64,000 bases of DNA from Hippopus hippopus (taxonomy: Eukaryota > Mollusca > Bivalvia > Cardiida > Cardiidae), in assembly GCA_946811185.2 (NCBI GenBank), contig OX328096.1, positions 24,059,881 to 24,123,880 of the forward strand, read 5' to 3'. A program made the position numbers and the translations under genes. Below are positions 50,749 through 63,003 of this stretch, piece by piece. The stretch's first letter is position 1. The number at the start of each line of letters is the position of its first letter. Under the pieces are notes generated by a model, which saw only the letters and a list, made by a program, of their open reading frames with translations, had not been told where the DNA came from and did no database searches.

Positions 50749-51216
50749 TTTATGTTATGTACAACTGTAGTCGAAAATTCCATGAAAAAATTAACTCAAC
50801 ATGTTTAGTCCACAATTGAAAGAACTGTACACAGATTTTAATTTATTTCATGCTTTCAGTAGTTTATCAAGAAATAACGGTAGATTATGGTTTGATATTT
50901 CATGGTTATCACCTGTGGAAAATACCGATTTCATATTTTCTAACTCTTCAATTGAAGGCGGAAACAGTAGTTCCCACGCGAAATTTACCTAGGTCAACAG
51001 CACCAGCCATTCAACCAGAGGAAAATATGACCTAATTTACATGCATTAACCCTACATTTCTCACACTTTATGCAATTTGTACTGCTTTATGAGGAGGGGG
51101 TACGCCATGGGGAATTACCGAAAACAACTTACTGGATTTTGACGAAAGTCCATACATTAAATTAGGTTAGAAGCATGAAATAAATAGGATATTTTTTTTT
51201 TGGTGGAAGGTCAAAG

Positions 51217-51305
51217 TTCATTTCATCTCGTGACCATCAGCAGTAACATTTTCACTTGTGGTTGTACTACTCGTGAAATTTTTACCGTTGATGCTCACTC
51301 AAAAT
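51217..51305. repeat. Fold-back element, diverged copy of the 13715-13815 type
   Basis: CATTTCATCTCGTGACCATC and its loose inverse ATGCTCACTCAAAATAAAT; the inner CAGTAACATTTTCACTTGTG is shared. Confidence 0.6.
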
Positions 51306-51339
51306 AAATTTTGATCTTTCACAGAAAAAACTATAGCTG

Positions 51340-51650
51340 TCACTGAATGTGACTTAATACCCCCGCCAGCGCTTTGACAGAAACAGGCAATTTAACAAAA
51401 AATTTTCTAAGTTCAAGGGGAGATTACCCTTGAATCATAGGGAGTAGATGATTAAAAACTGCGTCTTGCACAACTTCAGTATACGGTCAATGTATCAACA
51501 AACTTTCAATACCATAGCAGCAAAACTGTAGGAGGCATTCGCGACACAAAATTACTAGTATTTTGTACACAGACAGACACACGGACTGACGGACAGACAG
51601 GCTGATTCCAGTATACCACCGAAAACATTCGTTCTGCGGGGGTATAACAA
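51340..51650. repeat. Microsatellite-bearing element with CCCCCGCCAG/GCGGGGGTAT ends
   Basis: Opens TTAATACCCCCGCCAGCGC and closes TTCTGCGGGGGTATAAC, loosely inverted. An ACAGACAGACACACGGACTG tract lies near the right end. The related piece 53040-53370 ends near a G run. Confidence 0.55.
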
Positions 51651-51671
51651 ATATCCTCTATTCTAACATTT

Positions 51672-51810
51672 TTAACCCTTTACATATAATAGTGAGTTTT
51701 GTTGACCCTAAGGAAGAAAGCTTTTGAAAACATTGCAAAAATGGAGCAAATGCTGGTAAACACTTTCATTTTGGTAGAGTGTAAAATTTTGTTGTTTGGT
51801 AAGGAGTTAA
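51672..51810 (-). mobile_element. TTAA-family MITE, internal deletion
   Basis: 139 bp: both termini and TTAA remain but the right palindrome arm is gone. Confidence 0.82.
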
Positions 51811-51862
51811 CATGGACAAATCTAGAACTTTGTTTATGTGGAAATGGTGTCAGGTTTTATTC

Positions 51863-52081
51863 TTAAGGATAGGGCACCCTAATGGGATCCGTGTAACATC
51901 GCCTTTGATCGCCAAAATCATACGGATTCATCTAAGACTCGGATAATCCCTAATCGCTGCCAGGAACCAGCGTCTATTGGCTGATCAATTACTGATTACC
52001 CGAGTCTAAGCCGAATCCGTACGTTTTTTCGGCGATGAAAGGCGATGTTACACGTATCCCATTAGGGTGCCTTATCCTTAA
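51863..52081. mobile_element. MITE with ~80-bp inverted repeats and TTAA flanks
   Basis: TTAAGGATAGGGCACCCTAA at the left matches the inverse of TTAGGGTGCCTTATCCTTAA at the right, and similarity continues through GTGTAACATCGCCTTT. The 219-bp element has a unique centre CTGCCAGGAACCAGCGTC. Different family from the palindromic TTAA MITE. Confidence 0.85.
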
Positions 52082-52082
52082 G

Positions 52083-52251
52083 CAGCTGACAAAAATGTAG
52101 AAATGTCAAAATTGATCTTTATGAGGGTAGAAAACATTGGGGGAAAAAGAGAAAATGCTGGTAACCAGCATTTTCTCCTTTTCCGCCAATGTTTTCAAAA
52201 GGCTTCCTTATCAGGGTCTTTAAAACTCAGGATTATTTGGTACAGAATTAA
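52083..52251 (+). mobile_element. TTAA-family MITE, left terminus lost
   Basis: Begins directly after the 219-bp MITE and ends GGTACAGAATTAA. Confidence 0.78.
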
Positions 52252-52508
52252 GTAGTTTTATATAACCCATGGGGCTTCTAAATGTCCTCAACAAATGCAG
52301 ACTGCAATTGTGAAACACTGTCATTGTGCACCATGCTAATGAAGTTCTGTGCAACAGAAACCACAGTAATGATAAGAAATGAAGTCTGTCTGCGTACAAA
52401 AAACAATGACATACTGCCAAACAATGACAAGCTAATGATCTTAGCTGTAGACCACTCAGTGCATTTCTATGTCCACGGTTTCTTAAAGTAACAATAAAGC
52501 CCAAAAGT

Positions 52509-52940
52509 AAACAAGAGGGCCATGATGGCCCTAAAGTCGCTCACCTGAGTCTTTTGACCAAATTAATCCATTTTCTATTGTACAAGTCTTTCTAAGATTT
52601 GACCTTTTGACCTAGTTTTTAACCCAACATGACCAATTATTGTACTGGTCTGAGATACCACTAAGACAAACATTCTCCCCAATTTTCAAGAGTTTTTTTC
52701 AGTTTTGTTGCCATGGCAAGCAGAGATTTTACTGAATTGAAACTCTTTGAAAAAATTCTGAACAGGACTACGGCAGGATAATCTTTGTGAAGTTTTACCA
52801 AAATTGGATGTATGGTTTCAGAGATGTTTGAAATACAAGTTAATGCACACACACATTGACACATAGACAGATGCACACATAAACGGCAGACACATGGCAA
52901 TGACATGCACCTGTCGGGCTTCTGCAAGTGGGGCTAGAAA
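52509..52940. repeat. GAGGGCCATGATGGCCC element, short copy
   Basis: Starts AACAAGAGGGCCATGATGGC and GCTCACCTGAG, ends CGGGCTTCTGCAAGTGGGGCT; the GGACGG tract has drifted. Confidence 0.65.
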
Positions 52941-53449
52941 TCAACATGGCAGTGATACCACAATCAACACTTATTATAAACTTACATTTTGTTTTATTTT
53001 CATAAGTTTACATTTCCAAATGCAATTTACAAACAACAGAAACTAGAACTGTTGCAATGACACATTGGGTCATGAGCAATACTTGTATAAAGTTTCAGGG
53101 TCCTAGGTCAAACAGGTTTTGAGTTAGAGCATGGAAATGAAAAACTGCAAAGTTCATGGAGAGAAAATTTTGTAACACATTGCAGCAGGGTCATGAAAAT
53201 TGAACATGCACAACTTCATATATATAGGAATACTGTGTATAAATTTCAGCTCAGTACCTTAAAAATTGTAGGAGTATTTCGCCGGACAAATGTGCGTCTA
53301 TGGACGGACAGACGGACGGACAGATAGCCATGGCGATTCCAGTATATCCCCCTCAACTTCATGGGGGGGGGGGGTGTTTATAAAAAAAAATCATATTACA
53401 TAGTTCAGTAAGTAACAAAGTTCATTTAGGTTTTTCTCCACTCTTTAGC

Positions 53450-54540
53450 CTTTACAGTTTGGGATAAAAAGATTTTAAAAAAATTACCTTCGTTATCTCT
53501 ATGTAAAATCTGGGAACCCACAACATAGGGCTCATTATGAAACTATGGTTATAATTTGAAGTCTTTTAGAAGGGGTCCACCAGACAATGCTACATGCCAT
53601 ATATAAGAGCTCTAGCCCTTAAGGTTCGGGACAAGAAGATTTCTATGTGAAATCCGAGACCCCACAACATAGGGCCAATTTCCATACCAGGGCCATAATT
53701 TGAAGTATTTTGGTAGAGGGTCACTAGATGATGCTACATACCATATATGAAAGCTCTAGCCCTTACAGTTTGGGACAAAAAGATTTTTACAGTTTTTTCT
53801 TTCAGTTGCCATGGCAACCAGAGTTCTTCATGGAAATCAAATCTTTGAAGTATTCTGAAAGTGCATCACCTAAGGATCATTTCTGTGAAGTTTCATTGAA
53901 ATCTGTTTGCCGGTTTCAAAGGAGAAGATTTTTTATGACAGCTCTAGCCCTTAAGGTTCGGGACAAGAAGATTTTTAAAGATTTCCTTCTTTATCTCTAT
54001 GTATAATCCATGACCCCACAATAAAGGGCCAATTTCCACACAAGGGCCATCATTTGAAGTATTTCGGTAGAGGTCCACTAGATGATGCTACATGCCAAAT
54101 ATGAAAGCTGTAGCCCCCCAGGATTTAGGACAAGAAGATTTTTAAAGATTTTCTTCTTTATCTCTATGTGAAATCCGAGACCCTACAACATAGGGCCAAT
54201 TTCCATACCAGGACCATAATTTGAAGTATTTTGGTAGAGGGTCACTAGATGATGCTACATACCATATATGAAAGCTCTCGCCCTTACGCTTTGGGACAAG
54301 AAGATTTTTAAAGTTTTTTCTTTCGGTTGCCATGACAACCAGAGTTCTTCATGGAATTCAAATCTTTGAAGTATTCTGAAAGTGCATCACCTAAGGATCA
54401 TTTCTGTGAAGTTTCATTGAAATCTGTTTGCAGGTTTCAGAGGAGATTTTTTAAGTAATTGTTCACGGACGGACGGACGCCGGACAGTGATCGATCACAA
54501 TAGTTCACCCTGAGCACTACATGCTCAGGTGAGCTAACAA
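53450..54540. repeat. Long element with three ~300-bp units ending in a GACGGACGGACG tract
   Basis: GGGACAAGAAGATTTTTAAA and CTAGATGATGCTACATACCA recur. GGTTGCCATGGCAACCAGAG with its 100-base follow-up occurs twice (53808 and 54327). It ends GCTCAGGTGAGCTAA. Confidence 0.7.
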
Positions 54541-54931
54541 AGCCGGTGTTTATATGCATTTAAATTCATATCATACCATTTAAAAGTATGGAAACTATTG
54601 TGAAGATGACAATCTGTCATTGTACGGTTGGTCTAAGTATTTGTCCCTGACAGAGAAATTAATTTCAAAACTAGGTTAAAACCTGCCAGGTAGCTGTGTC
54701 TTTTGTTCACTTTTTGCCTGATTTTATAAATTCTTTTTTCTGCCAGCGACTAACACATGGCCTGACCACACGATAACAGACTGTCATCTCCACAATATTT
54801 TCTATACTTTTAAATGGTATGATTCAAATTTAAATTTATTATGACACCTGCTTTGATATTTTGGCCTCTACTGGGCCTTTAAGCTTTATTTCCAAAAAGA
54901 TTCCTGAAAGATTTCCAAGGTCTGCTACTTG

Positions 54932-55154
54932 GACTCTTTAACGGACAACATAATTTCAGACTCTTCAATATTGAAAGGGTTTGAAGACGACAAATTGCAT
55001 GTGAGTAAAATGATAAAATTTGTCTGTGTTAGCTAGGGTAGAAAACATTGTGTGAAAAGGAGAAAATGCTAATTAACAGCATTTTCTCCTTTTCTCACAG
55101 TGTTTTTCAAAGCTTTCTTCCAAAGGACAGCAGATTGTGTGATAAGGCATTAAA
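54932..55154 (+). mobile_element. TTAA-family MITE, diverged
   Basis: The palindrome centre is altered to GCTAATTAACAGC. Confidence 0.75.
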
Positions 55155-55327
55155 GCAGGCATGGTATATATACTGATACAGAATTATATAAGGTTAGACA
55201 GTTTTTCTGTGGACTTGTCCTTGAGCATCATTGTGCAAGAACTTCTTGAAGCAATCATTCTAGTATGCTTATTTCTGATTGATAGAACTGCCTACAGTAT
55301 TCATTACCGCAGCAGTATTCAACCATA

Positions 55328-55594
55328 GGCCTCTGAAACTCTACTAGTCTATCAAGGGATAACGAAATTTTCACTATCGGACACTGTTTCTATAAATAGC
55401 ATATTGGCGATTCCCTCTTTATCGTATGTAGATATAGAGGGGGTTGCTAATGTGCTATTTATAGAAACTGTATTAATGAAAATTTGAGTATATTCCGTAA
55501 TATACTGGTGATGCACCAATGTGCTATAAGTGTTCGAAGATCAACCAAGGAAAATCCTAGTGTTCCGTGATAGACCAATAGAGCTTCAAAGGCC
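55328..55594. mobile_element. Fold-back MITE
   Basis: GGCCTCTGAAACTCTACTAG and its inverse near 55575-55594 mark the ends. A tighter inner pair (CTGTTTCTATAAATAGCATA against TGCTATTTATAGAAACTG) surrounds a short centre. Confidence 0.75.
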
Positions 55595-56924
55595 AGTGAT
55601 TCAACAATGATTAAACAAATATGAGAACTGTGTTCTCTTTCAAGATCATTGTGTTTGTTTAAAAAAAATTACACTGCTTTCAACAGTATTTAAGTCACGT
55701 AACAGCCAAAGTTCACTTATGCATGCCTTTCCTAGGTTTAAAGGTGGCCCTTCAGATTTTGGGACGAAAATTTTACAAACATACAAAAAAGTCATCCTTA
55801 TACTCCCAAAGCCTTTTAATTTTCATTCATACAACCCCAGTAGTCGAAAACCATCCGACAACAAGAGAAATTAGAGATTTACTACAGCCCAGGTTGACAC
55901 CGACGGGAAACACTGTCTATTTTTACATGAGCAATTTGCTCATTTACATACCGGAAATACACAGACGAAGCTTCAAACATAGCGTCCAAAGAAGACATTA
56001 TGGAAAATAATTACATGTTTGTTATATTATGGAATTTAGGCGTCATTAGTCACGTGCTAGTCACTTGACATTCCCACAATGCTTTTTTGATTTCTGGCGC
56101 GAAATCTAAAAATACCTTAAGGGGCTATGTAGCCTTTTAAGGGAACACCATCAAAAAAAAATTTTTTTGTAATTTTATGATTCTTAATTATTGATGATTT
56201 GTATTGTTTTTTCATATAAATTTCAGTGATATATATATTTTTTAATTTGGTGAGATGTGAAAAATCTAAATACCCACCTTTAACTAGGTAAGACTAGAGT
56301 CTTTTCTGCAGTGCCTTGCCCAAGGACACTCCAAAGAACATTCTTTGTAGTGCTCCTACAACTGATTAGCCCTGTCGAACTTTCATGTCAACTATTTTTT
56401 CAGTTCTGGAAAAAAGAGATTTTTAAACTTTATTCTAGTTACAGTAAGAAAGCCATTTCAGTCATGAGACTTGGACAATACTTTTGACACATATAAGGTA
56501 GTCTGCGAGTAACTTTTTATTTCACTTGATCCATTTGTTGTAAGAAGCTGTTTAAAACACTGTTAACAAACAAATGGCAATGGAATTTGACGTATGACTA
56601 CAATGGCATGTTGTGCTCAGCTGAGCAAAAAAAAAAAAAATACTTTTACTTTCATGGGGAAAAAAACCATAAGAAAAGCACATTTTGCCTGTTACAACTG
56701 GAGCTAATTTAGTAATTTGCCATTTGATGTGGATATTATGTTATTTCTAAAACCTTTCCTAGCTAAAATTTTGCTTTTTTTCCCCTTGTACTATCCTGTG
56801 CTTTGATTTTTTGCTTCTGACACTTTTAAAAGCAAATGAAGAACACTTAAAAAAGCAAAGGAGCACAAAAAAATCAATATTATTACTGCTTAAAGCACAA
56901 TAACCTTAATTTGAAAAAACAAAA

Positions 56925-58290
56925 GGGCCATTGGCCTTAAAGCACTCACCTGTGTAAAGTCATCTATGGTTAATAAAGCTGAAGACATCCTGATTTTAAT
57001 GATATAAACACATTCCTGTAAGTTACCTACTTTCTGACCAACTTGACCTGCTTTTGAACTTGTCAGATATATCATCACTACAAATCTTCTACTAATGTTT
57101 CATAAGTATCAGACAGAAAATTTGGTTTCTAGACTGCACACAAGTTTTCTATAAAATTTGGCCCAGTAACCTACTTTTTGATCTGTTAGGACTCAATTTA
57201 AATTGTCTGAGATTTCAAAAATACAACTTTTCCCTTCTAGTTTCATAAGAATCAGGCTGAAAATGTGCCCTCTAGACTGCACAGAAGGTTTTTCTCAGAT
57301 TTGGTCCAGTGACCTACTTTTTGATCTGTTAGGACTCAATTTCAAACTTGTTTGAGATTTCAAAAAGACAACCTTTCTCTCCAGTTTCATAAGTATCAAG
57401 ATATCATCCAGACAAACATTGTAACTAAGTTTAATGGGTATCAGGCTGAAAATGTGGCCCCTAGAGTGCAAACAAGGTTTTTCTAAGATTTGGCCCAGTA
57501 ACCTAGTTTTTGACCAGACATGACCCAACTATAAACCTGTTTAGGACATCATCAAGACAAAAATTCTGACCAAGTTTCATGAGTATCAGGCTGAAAATGT
57601 GGCCTCTACACTACACACAAGGTTTTTTTTAAGATTTAGCCCTATGACCTACTTTTTGACCTCACAAGACCCATTTTCAAACTTGTCCCAGATATCATCA
57701 AGACAAACATTCTGACCAAGTTTCTAGAATATCTGGCTGCAAAGGTGGCCTCTAGAGTGTACACATTGTTTTTCTAAGACTTAGCCCTGTGACATACTTT
57801 TTGACCTAACATGACCCATCTTAAAACTTGTCCAAGATATAATCAAGACAAACATCCTGACCAAGTTTCAAGTGTATCGGGCTGAAATGTAGCCTCTAGA
57901 GTGCACACAAGCTTTTTCTAAGACTAAGCCCTGTGACATACTTTTTTACCAGACCTGACCAAATTTCAAACTTGTCTATGATATCATCAAAACAAATACT
58001 CTGACCAAATTTCAAGAGTGCCGGGCTGAAAATGTGGCTTCTAGAGTGCACGCAAGCTTTTTCTAAGATGTGGCCTGGTGACCTACTTTTTGACCTGACA
58101 TGACCCAATTTCGTACTTGTTTGAGATATTATCAATACAAACATTCTGACCAAGTTTCATGAGTTTCTAACTGAATTTGTAGCCTCTAGGGTTCACACAC
58201 GGTAAATGTTGACACCTGCACGACACATGATGGACACAGCACAATCACAAAAGCTCATCTACAGCACTTCATGCTCAGGTGAGCTAAAAA
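56925..58290. repeat. AGGGCCATTGGCC element with ~155-bp minisatellite
   Basis: About seven units contain CTGACCAAGTTTCATGAGTA, GGCTGAAAATGTGGCCTCTA and GACCTACTTTTTGACCTGAC. It is bounded by CAAAAGGGCCATTGGCCTTA at the left and CATGCTCAGGTGAGCTAAA at the right. Confidence 0.78.
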
Positions 58291-58858
58291 AGTATACCTA
58301 AGGCAACTTCCTAATGATGTGACATACAAAGAAATGTCTTGCAAATTATTGGAAAAATTATCCTAAAAAAATCATAACTTGACACTTCTTTTCATGAATA
58401 TTAAAAAAAAAACAATCTTTTTTTTTGTTGGAATTTTTTTATTCCAACCAGTTTTAGAAAAACTAGTCATGCTTACAACCCTTGTTCCCCTCAACTAAAA
58501 AACACAGACTAGATTATTCTTTCTTTCTCATACTTTCATACAGCCAATTTTGACATGTTGGTTTCAACCACTTATGGCCTGTAGGAACATCACTTGAATT
58601 TCATCAGTTTTCTCCTTTTGTCATTTTGATCTCAAGTTTAATGTTCATTTCTATTCGTTTTTCTTCCATATTTAACATCTTTGAACACAAAGTTCCAACC
58701 AAAAAAATTGTATGTACAAAGGTTGTCCAAAAAGTAAGTAGACTTTTCCTACAACTCATCTATTTATACACAGTTTAATATCAAGACTTGGTGGTGTATT
58801 ATTCCATATGTCATTGATACAAGCTACAAATTTCATCAAAATATGGTGATCAAGTAAA

Positions 58859-59326
58859 ATGTAATACCCCCATTCCACTAGGCCGCAATCTACGGCGCTC
58901 TCACAGAGCGCCGTAGATCGCCATGTAGAGCGCCAAGAACGCTAACAGATCTTTAACGGATCGCCAAGATCGCCATCAGTCTACTCCCTTGCACAAAGAT
59001 CCGTGGCGATCTGTTCAGAACGCTGTCAAATCGCTACTTAATCGCTTAAATCGCTATCGAAATGCAACTTGAACGTAAACATCGTAACTGGAGCGCTATC
59101 GGATCGCTCAAAAGCTAAAATGTTCGCCAGTATGCTGGTCATCGCGCTCCGATGTGACCCGATAGCGACCATTACAGATGCAGTAGCACTCGGTCATCTG
59201 GTTGTTATCTGAGCAGGAGTGTCTTCATAATCACCAATCCGGCAGCGATCTGAGGAGATCTACGGCGCTCTGTATGAACGCACAGAGCGCCGTAGATCGC
59301 AGCCTAGTGGAATGGGGGTATTACAT
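58859..59326. mobile_element. MITE with ATGTAATACCCCCATTCCAC termini and GC-rich hairpins
   Basis: The 468-bp element has perfect outer ends (ATGTAATACCCCCATTCC against its inverse). Next to each is a hairpin built from TCTACGGCGCTCT and AGAGCGCCGTAGA. The core is a degenerate series of ATCGCT/AACGCT words. Unusually GC-rich for its surroundings. Confidence 0.88.
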
Positions 59327-59581
59327 AGGATTAAAAAACACCACTAACTGCTACCCAGCACACGACGATGTAAGACCACTTCGATGTTGATTTGAAAAGT
59401 CATCTTAAACTTTTTCCACACAGTCACCACCAGTATGTATACATTTTATATGACGGGCAATACATTTGTTGTACATGGCAATGTAAAAATTGTTTATCGA
59501 AGGAAGGGAAGAAACAATCTGCAGCGTTTCCATGTCATGACATTTTGTGCAATATCAGAATCCCGGACCTTCAGATAGGAC

Positions 59582-59775
59582 TTAACTCTTTATCAAACAA
59601 CAAAATTCAAGACTTGTCCAAAATGGATCTATTTGCAGACAACAAAATAAATGCTACTCAAAAATTAGATATGGGTTTGGACAGAGCCATATGGTTTTAG
59701 CCATAATTAATTTGTCATCTGCAAATGCTTTTAAAATTGACAATTATAAAATTTTGTTGTTTAGTAGAGACTAAA
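59582..59775. mobile_element. TTAA-family variant with the same end on both sides
   Basis: Both termini are of the AAAATTTTAGAC/GCATTTGCAGAC type, inverted to each other, and the usual palindromic centre is missing. Confidence 0.65.
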
Positions 59776-60863
59776 CAAGTGCTTAGCTTTGTCAGAAAAA
59801 TGATGAAAAAACCCTACTTTGAGCAATTTATCTATTTGCGAATGCATACAAAAAGCATTTACAACAAAAAAAAAAAACTTTACAAATTGGCCTGCCTACA
59901 TGGGGGAAAGAAAATGATGTTCAAGGTTCCTAGTTTGTAGAAGGCAAACATAAACAAACACACAGGCACAACACAATATATCAAGAGCCAAGAGCCATAA
60001 TTTGTCCCATGGGTCCCCAAACTTCTTGTACCAATTTCCATTGGAATATATCAACGTCACTGGTACAGCTGGGCAGCCTCCAAAATAGGTACCCCCACAC
60101 CTTTATTCTCTACTATATAAGTACAATAAACCCAAGTTTACAATGGATACGGCTGTTTGAGTGTCTTTTTCCAGGACAGCAAAGTTATTGGAAAAGTTTT
60201 GAGGAACACGTAAGACTTTGCTCTTAACATTGCTTAATGTACTTTTTTCCAATTTTTCCTGTTGATATTGAACATTTTAGTATTTCACTTACATGTTTTT
60301 ATTTCATAACTGTATCATCTAAAACATTAAAATACATGCTACTTTTTAACACACTACTCAAGTACATGTAAGGATAATTTAAACAATAACAAAAAATTTG
60401 AAGGCAAGGCAAATGTGTGTTTTATAGGGCCTATTTAGTTTTTATTCTACGAATCAAAATAACACCAATAAATACATTTAGATAAATTTTTCTTTGCAAT
60501 AGTATAATCTGTACAGGGACATTCAGCAAAAAGATGCTATTCTAGGCCTTTATATAAAGGGATGGCTGTTTTGCAATGGATAACTCTGTCCATTTTTATT
60601 ATATGAGATATGACATCATCATACTAACTTGAATACAAATCTTTGTAATCAACATGTTATTAATCATGTCACATTCCAACAAGTCTGCAAAACTCTGGTA
60701 TAAAAACTAAAAAGGCTTTAAGAGACTATGTAGCCCATCAAGGAAATATCACTAAAACTCTCTTTACTTCTTTCTTCTTTACAGATGATTTGCTAGCTAT
60801 TGGCCTACTTAATTCAGTGATAAATCAATTTTGGTGAGATTATAAAAATCTTAAAAGCTCCCT
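59776..60863. other. Stretch without recognisable gene or repeat
   Basis: AT-rich with short A and T runs; no paired repeats or convincing exons seen. Confidence 0.5.
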
Positions 60864-61039
60864 TTAACCCTTTACAAAATAATTTCAAATTAAAATGCTG
60901 GTATAAAGTATTTTCTACTTTTCCAACAACATTTTCTTCCCTTTATAAAACTTTAAGTTTTTGAGTCACCTTTACTTTGTTGTCTGCAAATGCTTTCAAT
61001 TTGGACACATTTATAATTTTGTCATCTGGTGAGAGTTAA
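60864..61039 (-). mobile_element. TTAA-family MITE, shortened
   Basis: TTAA at both ends; part of the left half and one palindrome arm deleted. Confidence 0.78.
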
Positions 61040-61779
61040 ACAAAATGAAGAAATACTGGCATGAAAGAAAATGCTTGCAACAAACAATTCTGTTAAAGAT
61101 AAAAAAAATGGATGCAATTCCTGTTGGTCAAGTTTTTTACATTTTTCAATTTATGAGAAATCAAAATACTCCACTGGAAAAAAAATAAAAAGGAAATTTC
61201 TCCATTCTTAAAGACAGTTTAGGGAATAATGTACTGTTAGATGAAATAAAATTAGGTGAAAAGATTAAAAGATTAAAATTGCAATTTTTCCACTTGCTAC
61301 AATTTGTACATGAAAAAAAATATCAATAGCTACCAAAAAAAAAAAAACGACATCTAATCTCAAGATGACATATTTTGGGCTTCTGATAAAAACTTCATCC
61401 AATATGCAAATGCCCTACCAAAAAAAGGACGCCATTTGAATTGATTTATTCATGAAAATCCATTGCATTTCTAAATATTACCATCACAGATAGGGGAGAG
61501 AAAGGTCGCATGGATGCGGATTTAGACCTCATCTTCAACATTCTAATTCAATAATAATACATCTGTCACATTAAATTAGGCTCCTCTGTCCCTTCAGTCG
61601 CAACAGTCTTCCGATGAGTCTCCCATTCATCATTAAATACAAGCATTGAAAAACAAAAACTCTTGAAATTTTTTAAAATGAGGAGCAATTCACTATAGCA
61701 GTAAAATCTAAGCTAAATTTGTTCAACAGCTCATTATCTCATGACAATATTGCAATGTAACATTAAGTTACTGCCCACA

Positions 61780-62008
61780 TCACTCTTTACCAGACGACAA
61801 AATTTCAGAATTGTCCAAACTGCAAGCATTTGCAGACAACAAATTCTATGTGGCCCAAATGATCAGGTTTTTCTTTGAAAGATTAACAAACATTGTAGGA
61901 GAAAGGGAAAATGCTGGTTACCAGCATTTTCTCCTTTTCCAACAATGTTTTCAAATGCTTTCTTTCTCAGGGTCAATAAAAAACCTGGATTGTTTGATAA
62001 AGGGTTAA
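61780..62008 (+). mobile_element. TTAA-family MITE
   Basis: The right end GATAAAGGGTTAA is intact; the left TTAA reads CATCA. Confidence 0.85.
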
Positions 62009-62188
62009 AGAATATCAGAAGAAAAGATTCTGTTCCTCAATATCTGCATGGATAAAGATCAGACTGCATAAAGCTTTCTCCTGGATCTTCGATGTCCAGT
62101 GTTTGGAAAGGTATTGCAGCCACAATAGTCAAGGCATTGTAGTTATCTGATCTTATTTATTGGCATTAGTTCAGTGCAAACTAAGAGA

Positions 62189-62412
62189 CATGGGCCTGTA
62201 TTCACCAACCATTCTTGAGACCATTCTCAGTCTTATTCTCCAAGATTTTCTAAATTTGTATATAACACAACTTCTGATTGGCTAAACCAAATGGTTTAGC
62301 CAATCAGAATTTGGTTTAGCCAATCAGAAGTTAGTGTTACTTTCAAATTTAGAAAATTCTGGAGAGTCAGACTGAGAACGTTCTTAAGAATGGTTGGTGA
62401 ATACGAGCCATG
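62189..62412. mobile_element. Fold-back MITE, complete copy
   Basis: TGGGCCTGTATTCACCAACC at the left and its inverse GGTTGGTGAATACGAGCCA at the right. The middle repeats CTGATTGGCTAAACCAAATG and its inverse, giving an almost fully self-complementary 224-bp unit. Confidence 0.82.
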
Positions 62413-62776
62413 GTCATTCTCAGTAAGGTAAAATGAACTAAATAAAGAATTTCATAGGCTTTGTTTTTTTTTTATGTCAGTTATCTTACCTATCTGACAG
62501 TGTAAATCAAAGATCAGACTGCAAGTTGTACAAAGTCTGATCTTTAAAAAGGATATGATTAAACCTTATGTGTTTCATAACATCACTTGCCTTGGCAGTC
62601 AGTGTAGATCAAGATGAGACAGTAAAAAATATTAAATCTGATCTTTGATCTACACTGTCTATTTTACTGTGATATTCTTAACAAACACATTCTTGATGTG
62701 ACCCTTAGTTGGATTTATCTAGACTGAAAATGTCTGTTGTGTTCCTTTGGGCTACAAAGGGTTAAACCATCCCTCA

Positions 62777-63003
62777 ACACTTTAGCAAACAACAGAAGTT
62801 TAGACTTGTCCAAATTCAAAGCATTCTATGACTGCAAATCAAATGCTGCTAAAAAGGTGGAACTTGTCCTTGAAAGGGTAAAAAATATGTTCTGAAAAAT
62901 AGGAGAAAATGCCGGTTACTAGCATTTTCTCCTTTCCAACCATATCTTAAAAAGCCCTCTATCTCAGGGTCGTTAAATCTTAGTATTGTGTGGTATAGGT
63001 TTA
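62777..63003 (+). mobile_element. TTAA-family MITE, diverged
   Basis: The palindrome is interrupted by GTTCTGAAAAATAGGAG; the right end reads GTGTGGTATAGGTTTAAA. Confidence 0.72.

Larger units (their letters stand above)
54541..56890. other. Intergenic or intronic stretch
   Basis: Holds one TTAA-family MITE (54932-55154) and a fold-back MITE (55328-55594), plus AT-rich simple sequence near 56145-56250. No exon could be supported. Confidence 0.55.

Noticed and set aside
52282..52491. Plus-strand open frame followed by an AATAAA-like signal
   Set aside because: Suggestive of a terminal exon, but the protein has no recognisable domain and no partner exons were found.
60009..60227. Possible micro-exon CTTTTTCCAG...CAC|GTAAGA near 60170
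   Set aside because: Good splice-like ends but only about 37 bases, with no neighbouring exon or family match.
61500..61640. Minus-strand stretch reading like FNDEWETHRKT with a stop
   Set aside because: Looks mildly coding but no acceptor site with a pyrimidine tract lies upstream.
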